Source: an uncultured Eubacteriales bacterium (GTDB lineage Bacteria; Bacillota; Clostridia; Oscillospirales; Oscillospiraceae). Taken from it: DNA of 11,800 bases. The stretch spans positions 1-11,800 of the forward strand of contig OMQS01000079.1 in NCBI GenBank assembly GCA_900313295.1. The letters are read 5' to 3'. Positions 1 through 5,563 of this stretch are shown piece by piece. Under the pieces are notes generated by a model. That model was not told where the DNA came from. It saw only the letters and a list, made by a program, of their open reading frames with translations, and did no database searches. Both the position numbers and the translations under genes were made by a program. How positions within the stretch are numbered: the first letter of the stretch is position 1; every line of letters starts with the position of its first letter.

Positions 1-434
1 CCTGCCAAGAAGCTGTTGGGCGTCTCGGCGGCGATCTCCTTGGCCTTTTCCACGGCGCCCACCATGCCGCCCTTGGCGGGGGTCAGCACCAGCTGCGCGC
101 CGTAGGCTGCCAGCATCTGGCGGCGCTCCATGCTCATGGACTCCGGCATGGTGAGGATGACATTGTAGCCTCTGGCAATGCCCATGGCGGCGAGGCCGAT
201 GCCGGTGTTGCCGGAGGTAGGCTCCACGATGGTGCCGCCGGGCAGGAGCTTGCCGTCCTTTTCGGCGGTTTCGATCATCTCCAGCGCCACGCGATCCTTC
301 ACGGATCCGGCGGGGTTAAAGTATTCCAGCTTCACAAGCACCGTTGCCGGGAGCTGAAGCTGCTGGCTGTAGCGCACGGGCTGCAGCAGGGGGGTGTGAC
401 CGACCAGTTGGGATGCAGAGCGATAGATGTTCAT
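1..434 (-). CDS. cysK: Cysteine synthase A (O-acetylserine sulfhydrylase), 3' part outside window
   Basis: PLP-dependent enzyme that makes L-cysteine from O-acetylserine and sulfide in the cytoplasm, the last step of cysteine biosynthesis. About 144 N-terminal codons are present; the C-terminus runs off the window at base 1. The translated start reads MNIYRSASQLVGHTPLL. The PLP-lysine motif PAGSVKDR lies at residues 41-48 (K46 would form the Schiff base). The phosphate-binding loop TSGNTG is at 73-78, followed by the family segment MERRQMLAAYGAQLVLTP. The start at 434 is chosen because the alignment begins there and a GGAAG ribosome binding site sits 6 nt upstream. It is the only gene downstream of the Cys-codon leader and terminator at 486-652, so its transcription is probably controlled by Cys-tRNA supply. 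A paralogous O-acetylserine-dependent beta-synthase cannot be fully excluded from the N-terminal part alone. Confidence 0.93.
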   Translation of the reverse strand, partial: MNIYRSASQLVGHTPLLQPVRYSQQLQLPATVLVKLEYFNPAGSVKDRVALEMIETAEKDGKLLPGGTIVEPTSGNTGIGLAAMGIARGYNVILTMPESMSMERRQMLAAYGAQLVLTPAKGGMVGAVEKAKEIAAETPNSFLA

Positions 435-485
435 AATGATCTTCCTTTCATAGTGGGGCAGAAGATGCCGACGCATCCATATGTG

Positions 486-518
486 AAAAAAGCAGAGGGT
501 GCGTCATGCACCCTCTGC
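486..518 (-). terminator. Intrinsic terminator (attenuator) upstream of cysK
   Basis: Read on the minus strand, GCAGAGGGTGC (518-508), a 5-nt loop (507-503) and GCACCCTCTGC (502-492) form a perfect 11-bp GC-rich stem, followed directly by six T residues (491-486). This is a textbook Rho-independent terminator. It lies between the 34-codon Cys-rich frame and cysK, so it should end transcripts before cysK unless it is prevented from folding. Confidence 0.93.
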
Positions 519-580
519 CGATTGGTGAAAAACGTGCTGCCGGAAAATCAGGCTTCCGGCGACCCAGCAGAGCATACATG
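505..580 (-). promoter_or_regulatory. Candidate antiterminator pairing, mutually exclusive with the cysK leader terminator
   Basis: On the minus strand, CATGTATGCTCTGC (580-567, inside the leader frame) can pair with GCAGAGGGTGCATG (518-505). Thirteen of 14 positions pair, including two G-U wobbles, with one G-G mismatch. The second segment contains the whole 5' arm of the terminator, so the two folds exclude each other. The left segment begins 12 nt after the last codon of the four-Cys run. A ribosome stalled in that run should leave it free. A 7-bp hairpin (560-554 with 545-539) lies in the loop between the two arms. Pairing was found by eye; no folding energies were calculated. Confidence 0.72.
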
Positions 581-652
581 ACCAAAATGGGCGCAACAAC
601 AACAGACCATACAGATGGCCTTGCAGCAGTTGTTCTGAGCGAAACGGTTCAT
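548..652 (-). CDS. Polycysteine leader peptide of cysK (34 codons)
   Basis: Short frame, ATG at 652 and TGA at 548-550, ending in ...SAGSPEA. It is preceded by a near-perfect Shine-Dalgarno (AAAGGAGAG, GGAG at 663-660) 7 nt from the ATG, and lies about 20 nt behind the start point expected from the promoter at 681-709. It has 8 Cys in 34 residues: C9, C10, C14, the run C17-C20 and C27. A terminator follows 30 nt after the stop codon, then cysK. The product is probably of no importance; the frame would act in cis by reporting Cys-tRNA charging. In known leaders (trp, his, leu) runs of the regulated amino acid's codons serve this role, and polycysteine leaders are known from mycobacteria. A metal-binding or secreted Cys-rich peptide is the alternative, but four Cys in a row plus the terminator argue for a leader. 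No signal peptide is evident. Confidence 0.82.
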   Translation of the reverse strand: MNRFAQNNCCKAICMVCCCCAHFGHVCSAGSPEA

Positions 653-680
653 ATAGGCTCTCCTTTCCTGATGATGCCTT

Positions 681-709
681 AGTATACGGTAATTTTTCCC
701 GAATTGCAA
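681..709 (-). promoter_or_regulatory. Sigma-A-type promoter of the cysK leader transcript
   Basis: On the minus strand TTGCAA (709-704) and TATACT (686-681) are separated by exactly 17 nt. Initiation near 674 would give a 5' leader of about 20 nt before the Cys-rich frame and about 240 nt before cysK. The -10 box is one base from consensus. Confidence 0.8.
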
Positions 710-749
710 CTGGCAAACTGCACAAAATATTTCCTATTAATATGGTAGG

Positions 750-1505
750 TTATTTTGCGTATTTGGCCAGAAGCCTGTCATAGGTGCCGTTTGCCTTGAT
801 ATTCTCCAGCCCTTTGTCAAAAAGCTCCAGAAATGTCCGGTTTTCGGCGTTGCAAACGGCGACGCAGTAGCCCACGGGCCGGCTCTCGCTGCTTTCCACC
901 ATCTGCAGGCCGATGCCGCTTTCAATGCTGTCCCGCATAGCCTCCGTGTCCTCGAAGCAGGCCGCCGCCGTGCCGTCCAGTACCGCCGCGTACATGGCGT
1001 GGGAGTCCTTGTAGGTGGCGATGGAGAAGCCGTATTGATCCTTCAGGCTCTTGGCGTACTCGGCGCCCAGCGAGCCGGAGACCACGGCCACGGCCTTTCC
1101 CGCCAGATCCTCCAGCGTGTTGGTGTCGCTGCTTGGCTCCATGGCCATGCTCTGGGTCACGCCGTCATAAAAGCTGCTTGAAAAGTACCAGCCGCCGTCC
1201 GCGCGCTCCTGATTGCTGGCAAGGCTTCCCAGCAGCACCTGCGCCTGATGGGAGGTAAAAACGCCCATGGCGGTGTTCCAGTCCGAGAGTCGCAGCTCGT
1301 ACCGAAACCCCTGATCCTCGGCAATGGCCTCCAGAATTTCGGCGTCCAGCCCCGCGGCCTTGCCGTCGGCGCCCGCGTAGATAAAGGGGCTGAGATCGTT
1401 GTCCGCGGCAATGATCCATGTGCCCGCCGGCGTCTTTTTGCCGCAGCCCGCCAGCAGGAAAAGCGCCGTCAGCGCCCACAGCGCCATTAAGATGCATTTT
1501 TTCAT
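750..1505 (-). CDS. Amino-acid-type ABC transporter substrate-binding lipoprotein (SBP_bac_3 family), orphan
   Basis: Predicted extracellular lipoprotein of 251 residues that would capture a polar amino acid or similar small ligand for an ABC importer. The start at 1505 begins a lipoprotein signal peptide: MKK, a hydrophobic stretch, then the lipobox LLAGC with C21 as lipidated residue. GGAGGA sits 8 nt upstream. An in-frame start at 1574 would place charged residues ahead of the signal and has no such site. The mature part has family-3 features: an opening strand followed by DNDLSPFIYAGADGKAAGLDAEILEAI, a hinge strand near AVVSGSLGAEYAKSL, and a C-terminal EN-KANGTYDRLLAKY helix. No permease or ATPase gene is beside it; it follows the PAP2 gene by 75 nt and is probably co-transcribed with it. 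cysK lies next downstream, so cystine is a possible ligand, but that is only a guess from position. A sensory role is also possible. Confidence 0.82.
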   Translation of the reverse strand: MKKCILMALWALTALFLLAGCGKKTPAGTWIIAADNDLSPFIYAGADGKAAGLDAEILEAIAEDQGFRYELRLSDWNTAMGVFTSHQAQVLLGSLASNQERADGGWYFSSSFYDGVTQSMAMEPSSDTNTLEDLAGKAVAVVSGSLGAEYAKSLKDQYGFSIATYKDSHAMYAAVLDGTAAACFEDTEAMRDSIESGIGLQMVESSESRPVGYCVAVCNAENRTFLELFDKGLENIKANGTYDRLLAKYAK

Positions 1506-1580
1506 TTGAAAAATCCTCCGAAAATACCACCTGAGCAGGTGCGCCTGCCCCCTGCGGCCTGTCGGGTCGGTCACGGCCTG

Positions 1581-2237
1581 TCAGACCTCTGCCTTTTTCT
1601 GCCGTTCTTTCCGGTCATAGTAGAGCCGCGACAGCAGCAGTCCCGCCTCCGCCACGGCGATGCCGGCGAAAATATCCACCACCACATGCTGCTTCACCAG
1701 CACTGTGGAGGCGCACACCAGCAGGGAGAATACGAAGTTCACCCACTTGTACCACTTCGGCACCTTCCTGCAGTCCATCAGAAACCGCCAGCACAGCCAG
1801 GAGTCCACACAGTGGATGGATGGAAACAGCGCCACCGGCGTGTCCGCCGCGTATATGGTGCGGGTGAGCCAGCCGATAAGGCCGCTGCCGGCCGCCTCCG
1901 GACGGGCTATGGTGGTGGGCAGCAGCAGGAAGAGCACAAAGCACAGCGCCTTTGCCGTCATGTCTGCGGTGATAGACCGCCTGCAGTGCTCCCGACTCTC
2001 ACGGGCGGCCATGATGTAGTTCAGCCCCCAGGAGATATAGGCGCCCCAGTAGATCAGCATAAAAACGGGCACGAAGGGGATCCGCCCGTCCAGCGAAACG
2101 GACAGGTCGTAGTGATAGCGCCCGTCCGTGAGCACCTTGGCCAAAAAATACAGCGAAAGCTGCCAGGCCAGAGCGCCCAGAAGCCAGGGAACCGTGTAGC
2201 GGGGGACCAGCCGCCCCAGCCTCAGTTTTTCCTTCAT
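1581..2237 (-). CDS. PAP2-family membrane phosphatase/phosphotransferase
   Basis: Integral membrane protein of 218 residues, about six hydrophobic segments, in the type 2 phosphatidic acid phosphatase superfamily, which removes or transfers phosphate on lipid or isoprenoid substrates at the membrane. The catalytic motifs are recognisable: ARP at 111-113 (motif C1 remnant), PSIH at 139-142 (motif C2, general acid/base H142), and S177-x6-H184-x3-D188 (motif C3, nucleophile H184). In C3 the usual SR is ST, and the Lys of a full KxxxxxxRP motif is not clear. This fits the divergent inositolphosphotransferase-like branch better than classical PAP2. The start at 2237 has GGGGGAGG 7 nt upstream and its own promoter at 2266-2294. 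The orphan binding lipoprotein gene follows. The substrate is unknown; undecaprenyl- or phosphatidyl-phosphates are candidates. Confidence 0.8.
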   Translation of the reverse strand: MKEKLRLGRLVPRYTVPWLLGALAWQLSLYFLAKVLTDGRYHYDLSVSLDGRIPFVPVFMLIYWGAYISWGLNYIMAARESREHCRRSITADMTAKALCFVLFLLLPTTIARPEAAGSGLIGWLTRTIYAADTPVALFPSIHCVDSWLCWRFLMDCRKVPKWYKWVNFVFSLLVCASTVLVKQHVVVDIFAGIAVAEAGLLLSRLYYDRKERQKKAEV

Positions 2238-2265
2238 AGTATGACCTCCCCCTGTGTGTCCCTAT

Positions 2266-2294
2266 ACTATACACACTTTTAACGCACTTTGCAA
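2266..2294 (-). promoter_or_regulatory. Sigma-A-type promoter of the PAP2-lipoprotein unit
   Basis: Minus-strand TTGCAA (2294-2289), 17-nt spacer, TATAGT (2271-2266). The -35 box and spacing equal those of the cysK leader promoter. It lies between the kinase stop and the PAP2 start, so PAP2 and the lipoprotein can be expressed separately from the two-component system. No clear terminator was seen behind the kinase gene, so read-through is possible. Confidence 0.7.
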
Positions 2295-2313
2295 CCGTTT
2301 TTCCTCGCGGGCG

Positions 2314-3372
2314 TCACGCCTCTTCCGCTGTCAGCGTCACTGTAAAGGTGGAGCCTTTGCCGGGCTTTGAAAACACAGTCACCTGCCCGCCGCACAGCTC
2401 CGCTGCCCGCCGCACGATGGACAGGCCCAGCCCGTTGCCCCGATTGTCCGGATACGGCTCCGCCCGATAGAATTTATCAAATATGTGCCGCTGGGTCTCC
2501 TCGTCCATGCCGATGCCAGTGTCGGAAACGGACACGGTGATCTCGTCCCTTTCCTTGCGCAGCACCACGGTGATCTCCCCGCCGGCGGGGGTGAAGCGTA
2601 TGGCGTTGGAAATGAGGTTGGACCAGATGTGCTCCATCAGCTCCTCGTTGCCGTAGTAGTCCACCGGATCCAGATCTCCCGCCACCGTCAGCCCCTTCTG
2701 CAGCCAGCCTCGCTCCTGCTGGCGGATGCACCGGCGCAGCTGCTCGTCCAGACTGAAGGTGGTCTTGCCGGACACGATCTCCGTGTTCTCGTACTGCGTC
2801 AGCTCCAGAATGTGGGTGCTCATAGCGGCCAGCCGCTCCGACTGGCGCACGATGGTGTCCGTGTAGGTCTGCCGCTGCTCCTCCGTCAGATCTCTGCTCT
2901 GCAGCAGCTTGGCAAAGCCCCGTATAGAGATGAGGGGCGTTTTGAATTCATGGGAAAATGTGTTCACAAAGTCCGACTGCAAAAGCTCCACGCTGCTCAG
3001 TTCCTCGGCCATTTTGTTGAAGCTGCGCACACAGCTGGCCATCTCGCCTCTGGCGCCCCGCAGCTCCACCCGCACGGAGTAGTCGCCGGCGGCCACGGCC
3101 TGGGTGGCCTGCATCAGCCGCGACAGCGGCCCCAGATACCACCGGAATATGAGAATGGCCAGCACCACGCCCAGTATAGCGCTCACGGAGAGGATAAGAA
3201 TAGGCCACAGCAGAGGATAGTTCCTGTCCTCCAGATGCACCAGCCGCTGCACCAGCGAATAAATGCCCAGCGCCACCGTGGCGTACACCGCCACCAGCCC
3301 CAGCACCAGCAGGGACATGGTGCCCAGCAGTCGGGCAGGCGGATTTTCTTTTTTTCCTTTATTTCTGCTCAT
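2314..3372 (-). CDS. Sensor histidine kinase, HisKA/HATPase_c with HAMP
   Basis: Membrane sensor kinase of 352 residues that would autophosphorylate on His and pass phosphate to the adjacent response regulator. Layout: transmembrane segment about 18-40, short extracytoplasmic part of roughly 15 residues, second transmembrane segment about 56-80, HAMP linker about 80-130, H box HEFKTP at 141-146 (phospho-acceptor H141), N box SNLISNAIRFT at 251-261, G1 DTGIGM at 284-289, F box FDKFYR at 298-303, G2 GNGLGLSIV at 312-320. All catalytic boxes are intact. The very short external loop leaves little room for an extracellular ligand domain, so sensing within the membrane or through a partner is likely. 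The start at 3372 (MSRNKGKK) has GAGGAG 5 nt upstream and overlaps the regulator's end by 14 nt, which suggests translational coupling. The stimulus is unknown. Confidence 0.93.
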   Translation of the reverse strand: MSRNKGKKENPPARLLGTMSLLVLGLVAVYATVALGIYSLVQRLVHLEDRNYPLLWPILILSVSAILGVVLAILIFRWYLGPLSRLMQATQAVAAGDYSVRVELRGARGEMASCVRSFNKMAEELSSVELLQSDFVNTFSHEFKTPLISIRGFAKLLQSRDLTEEQRQTYTDTIVRQSERLAAMSTHILELTQYENTEIVSGKTTFSLDEQLRRCIRQQERGWLQKGLTVAGDLDPVDYYGNEELMEHIWSNLISNAIRFTPAGGEITVVLRKERDEITVSVSDTGIGMDEETQRHIFDKFYRAEPYPDNRGNGLGLSIVRRAAELCGGQVTVFSKPGKGSTFTVTLTAEEA

Positions 3373-4051
3373 TTTTCTCCTCTCGGGGCAGTCCCATGTA
3401 GCCAAAGCCGCGTATGGTGCGCAGCTCAAAATCCCCATTTTCCCGAAACCGATCCCGCAGGCGGGAGATATACACCTCCACGGTGTGCTCGTCCACCTCG
3501 CTGTCCAGATCCCAGATGTCGTCAATGAGCTGCCGCTTGGTAAAGAGCGTCCGCGGGTAGCTCAGGAGCTTGAACAGCAGCATGAACTCCTTGGCCGTCA
3601 GCTGCTCCGTGCCCCGTGGGGTGATGACCTGCAGGGCGCTTCGATCCAGCACCGTGTCCCCCACCGTCAGCCGCCGCTCCGCCGTGCTGCGGTAGCGCCG
3701 CAGCAGCGCCTCGATGCGCCAGAGCATCTCCTCCTCGTCCACGGGCTTGACCATGTAGTCGTCCGTGCCCGCCCGAAAGCCCCGCCGCTTGTCCTCCTGG
3801 GTCACCCGCGCCGTCACCATCAGCACCGGCAGGTCGCAGTTCCCCTCCCGCAGGGTCTGGGTGAAGGCGATGCCGTCCATGCGGGGCATGGTGATGTCCA
3901 CCACCGCCAGATCGCATTGGTAGTGCTCCATGACCTCCAGCGCCTCCACGCCATCCTTGGCGGGGCACGGCTCGTAGCCCGCCTGCCGCAGCACCTCGCA
4001 CATCAATAGACGGGTGCTCTCGTCGTCCTCTGCCACCAGGATCCGAAACAT
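3359..4051 (-). CDS. OmpR/PhoB-family response regulator
   Basis: DNA-binding response regulator of 230 residues. Receiver domain 1-115: acidic pocket E8-D9-D10, phospho-acceptor D52 in VVDITMPRMDG, switch T80 in LMVTAR, and K102 in YMVKP. The winged-helix output domain, about 125-225, has the family landmarks LTAKEFMLLFKLL, LIDDIWD, VEVYISRLRDRF and RTIRGFGYMG. All receiver residues needed for phosphorylation are present. GGAG lies 8 nt before the ATG at 4051. It is first in a two-gene unit with the histidine kinase. The region it shares with the divergent degV-family gene has a direct repeat (4107-4135) that could be its own binding site. Targets are not deducible from sequence. Confidence 0.95.
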   Translation of the reverse strand: MFRILVAEDDESTRLLMCEVLRQAGYEPCPAKDGVEALEVMEHYQCDLAVVDITMPRMDGIAFTQTLREGNCDLPVLMVTARVTQEDKRRGFRAGTDDYMVKPVDEEEMLWRIEALLRRYRSTAERRLTVGDTVLDRSALQVITPRGTEQLTAKEFMLLFKLLSYPRTLFTKRQLIDDIWDLDSEVDEHTVEVYISRLRDRFRENGDFELRTIRGFGYMGLPREEKNEQK

Positions 4052-4079
4052 ACGCCCCTCTCCTTTCCCGTTTTTTCTG

Positions 4080-4108
4080 ATTCTACCATATTATTCCCCA
4101 AAAATCGA
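4080..4108 (-). promoter_or_regulatory. Probable promoter of the two-component genes
   Basis: Minus-strand -10 box TAGAAT (4085-4080) with a poor -35 (TCGATT, 4108-4103) at 17 nt. A weak -35 is common for promoters that need an activator, which would fit autoregulation by the response regulator. The -10 is convincing, the -35 is not. Confidence 0.42.
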
Positions 4109-4135
4109 GCTTTTTTAGAGGTTCACTTGAGCTTT
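4107..4135. repeat. Direct repeat GAGCTTT x2, 22-bp period, between divergent promoters
   Basis: GAGCTTT occurs at 4107-4113 and again at 4129-4135, same orientation, 22 bp apart (about two helical turns). OmpR-family regulators typically bind tandem direct repeats on one face of the helix. One copy overlaps the weak -35 of the regulator gene and the other sits just upstream of the degV -10. Only seven bases are shared, so chance is possible. Confidence 0.3.
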
Positions 4136-4141
4136 ACCCTT

Positions 4142-4147
4142 TATACT
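4142..4147 (+). promoter_or_regulatory. -10 box of the degV-family gene
   Basis: TATACT, one base from consensus, about 40 nt before the ATG at 4187. No good -35 is found at 16-18 nt, so an activator or another element may be needed. The site is inferred from the -10 alone. Confidence 0.4.
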
Positions 4148-4186
4148 GTCCATAGTGATGATATAGATAATAGGAGGAGTGGCATC

Positions 4187-5047
4187 ATGCACAGACCCGT
4201 TTGCATTACATACGACAGCACCTGCGACCTGACGCCGGCGCTGCTGGAGCGCTTCGCTATCCGCACCGTGCCCCTGACCATCCAGAGCGGGGAGCGGGTT
4301 TTCCCCGACGACGGCAGCTACACCTCGGCGGATCTCTACGCCGAGTACCGCAAGGAGGGCATCCTCCCCAAGACGGCGGCGGTGAGCCCCCAGGAGTTCT
4401 GCGCTTTTTTTGAAAAAATTCTTGCCGAGGGCTTTGACATTGTCCACATCGACATCAGCGCCGACCTCTCCGGCACCTGCCAGAATGCGCTGATGGCCGT
4501 GTCCGAGCTGGGGGCAGAGGAGCGCATCCACGTGGTGGACAGCCGCCAGCTCTCCTCCGGCGGCGGCCTGCTGGCGCTGCAGGGCGCCAAGCTTCGGGAT
4601 CAGGGCATGGCCGCCAAAGACATCGCGCGGGAGCTGCGCCGGCTGGCGCCCCTCAGCGACACCAGCTTTGTGCTGGACACGCTGGAATATATGTGGAAAG
4701 GCGGGCGCTGCAGCGGCGTGGCGGCGCTGGGCGCCAATGTACTCAAGCTGAAGCCGTGCCTTGAAATGCGGGAGGGCAAGCTGGTGGTCTGCAAGAAGTA
4801 CCGCGGCTCCATGGACAAGGTCTACCGCCAGTATATTACCGAGCGGCTGGCGGGCAAGAAAGTGCTGGAGGACTGGGCGTTCATCACCCACTCCGGCGAG
4901 GTGGCCGAGGAAACGCTGCAGGAGCTGACGGCGCTGGTGAAGACGCTGGCTCCGTTCCGCGAGGTTTTTGTGACGCAGGCGGGCTGCACCGTGTCTTCCC
5001 ACTGCGGCCCCGGCACGCTGGGTGTGCTGTTCCTTCGGGCGGAATAA
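4187..5047 (+). CDS. DegV-family protein (fatty-acid-binding, FakB-like)
   Basis: Cytoplasmic protein of 286 residues, the usual length for DegV proteins. Members bind a fatty acid and, as FakB, present it to the kinase FakA for phosphorylation and entry into phospholipid synthesis. Visible landmarks: ITYDSTCDL at 7-15, KTAAVSP at 62-68 in the place of the usual TSQPSP ligand loop, ISADLSGT at 90-97, YMWKGGRCSG at 168-177, and SSHCGPGTLGV at 270-280. The altered ligand loop (no TSQPS) could change fatty-acid preference. The start at 4187 is supported by GGAGGAG 7-9 nt upstream; a TTG start at 4127 would lie upstream of the -10 box. The gene stands alone, is divergent to the two-component system and is closed by the terminator at 5137. 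No fakA-like gene is in the window. Confidence 0.9.
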   Translation: MHRPVCITYDSTCDLTPALLERFAIRTVPLTIQSGERVFPDDGSYTSADLYAEYRKEGILPKTAAVSPQEFCAFFEKILAEGFDIVHIDISADLSGTCQNALMAVSELGAEERIHVVDSRQLSSGGGLLALQGAKLRDQGMAAKDIARELRRLAPLSDTSFVLDTLEYMWKGGRCSGVAALGANVLKLKPCLEMREGKLVVCKKYRGSMDKVYRQYITERLAGKKVLEDWAFITHSGEVAEETLQELTALVKTLAPFREVFVTQAGCTVSSHCGPGTLGVLFLRAE

Positions 5048-5136
5048 GCGGAAAAAAACTTAACATTTGTGTTTACACAGGGCGGCTGCCTATAGGCCGA
5101 GATCGTAACAAAAGCCGCATTTCCATGTAACAAAAA

Positions 5137-5176
5137 AGCAGTCCCTGCCGTATATCCGGCAGGGACTGCTTTTTTT
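5137..5176 (+). terminator. Strong intrinsic terminator after the degV-family gene, likely bidirectional
   Basis: AGCAGTCCCTGCC (5137-5149) pairs with GGCAGGGACTGCT (5158-5170), a 13-bp perfect stem, with one further G-C pair inside and a short loop. It is followed by seven T (5170-5176) and preceded by six A (5132-5137), so it can act in both directions. It isolates degV from the sugar operon. The 90 nt between the degV stop and this stem hold no frame. Confidence 0.93.
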
Positions 5177-5271
5177 GCGCTCTGCGGCGGTGGGAGAGGG
5201 ACAGCCATAGAAAAAACGCCGGCTGCTATAAAAGCTGTTCTTTACCGAAAATGCGAAAAAATGAGGCATTA

Positions 5272-5287
5272 TGTTCTAAAACGAACA
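5272..5287. promoter_or_regulatory. Upstream operator-like site (site 1)
   Basis: TGTTCTAAAACGAACA, an imperfect palindrome with 5-bp arms (TGTTC-N6-GAACA). It matches site 2 at 5462 in 14 of 16 positions. It lies about 160 bp upstream of the -35 box, a position used for looping repressors or for activators. Confidence 0.5.
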
Positions 5288-5428
5288 AAAAGGGTAAACA
5301 AATGGTGGAAAAGTGTTTATTAACTAAAATTCACGAAGGTTAACGGAATAATTATGTGCTAAATGCACAAAAAAACGGGAGATCATTTGACAGAACAGAG
5401 AAAGTGACAGAGCGACAAACAATAGTTA

Positions 5429-5458
5429 TTGACATGAGATAGAGGAATGTGCTTAAAT
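5429..5458 (+). promoter_or_regulatory. Promoter of the sugar transport operon
   Basis: Perfect -35 TTGACA (5429-5434), 18-nt spacer, and -10 TTAAAT (5453-5458, 4 of 6). Transcription would start near 5465, giving an untranslated leader of about 100 nt. The start point falls inside operator-like site 2, so a protein bound there would block initiation. Confidence 0.6.
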
Positions 5459-5461
5459 AAA

Positions 5462-5477
5462 TGTACGAAAACGAACA
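5462..5477. promoter_or_regulatory. Operator-like site over the transcription start (site 2)
   Basis: TGTACGAAAACGAACA, a near copy of site 1 190 bp upstream (14 of 16 identical). It begins 4 bp after the -10 box. The placement suits a repressor. No regulator gene is present in the window, and the regulator family is not identified; the CGAAAACGAA core faintly recalls DeoR-type sites. Confidence 0.5.
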
Positions 5478-5563
5478 TTGTGGTGCGTAATTGGAAAAAA
5501 CTGAAACCGACGGCGGCCGCATGAAGCTGCGGCATAAGAAAAGGACAGAAGGTGAGGAATCGT

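Larger units (their letters stand above)
5177..5563 (+). promoter_or_regulatory. AT-rich regulatory region of the sugar operon, no gene
   Basis: About 390 nt without a supported gene, clearly richer in A and T than the flanking genes. It holds the promoter at 5429, two operator-like sites (5272 and 5462), and a palindrome TGTGC-TAAAT-GCACA (5355-5369). A 5' UTR stem GCCGCA/TGCGGC (5516-5533) lies just before the ABC gene. A 30-codon frame from 5251 has no ribosome binding site and is not called. Confidence 0.6.

Noticed and set aside
492..674. T-box riboswitch upstream of cysK
   Set aside because: The terminator arm contains AGGGTG like the start of a T-box, but the remaining T-box bases do not match. 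The leader is short, no Stem I landmarks are seen, and a well-initiated Cys-rich frame explains the region better.
504..725. Longer minus-strand frame of 73 codons over the cysK leader
   Set aside because: It would start upstream of the cysK -35 box, has no ribosome binding site and ends inside the terminator. The 34-codon frame in another phase has a perfect one.
723..757. AT-rich inverted repeat (CAAAATA...TATTTTG with an inner CCTA/TAGG) at the lipoprotein stop codon
   Set aside because: Too weak and interrupted to call as a terminator; it overlaps the stop codon and has no clear T run. It could still be a weak one.
2485..3528. 347-codon plus-strand frame opposite the histidine kinase
   Set aside because: Low-complexity, His/Gln/Arg-rich translation typical of the antisense of GC-rich genes; the kinase on the other strand has all catalytic motifs.
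5251..5343. 30-codon plus-strand frame in the sugar operon's regulatory region
   Set aside because: No Shine-Dalgarno, it lies upstream of the recognised promoter, and its Lys/Asn-rich composition fits random AT-rich DNA. It also contains operator-like site 1.
5462..5477. Catabolite-response (cre) site reading of the operator-like sequence
   Set aside because: The CGAAAACG core is reminiscent of cre, but the required flanking TG and CA are not at the right positions in either copy.
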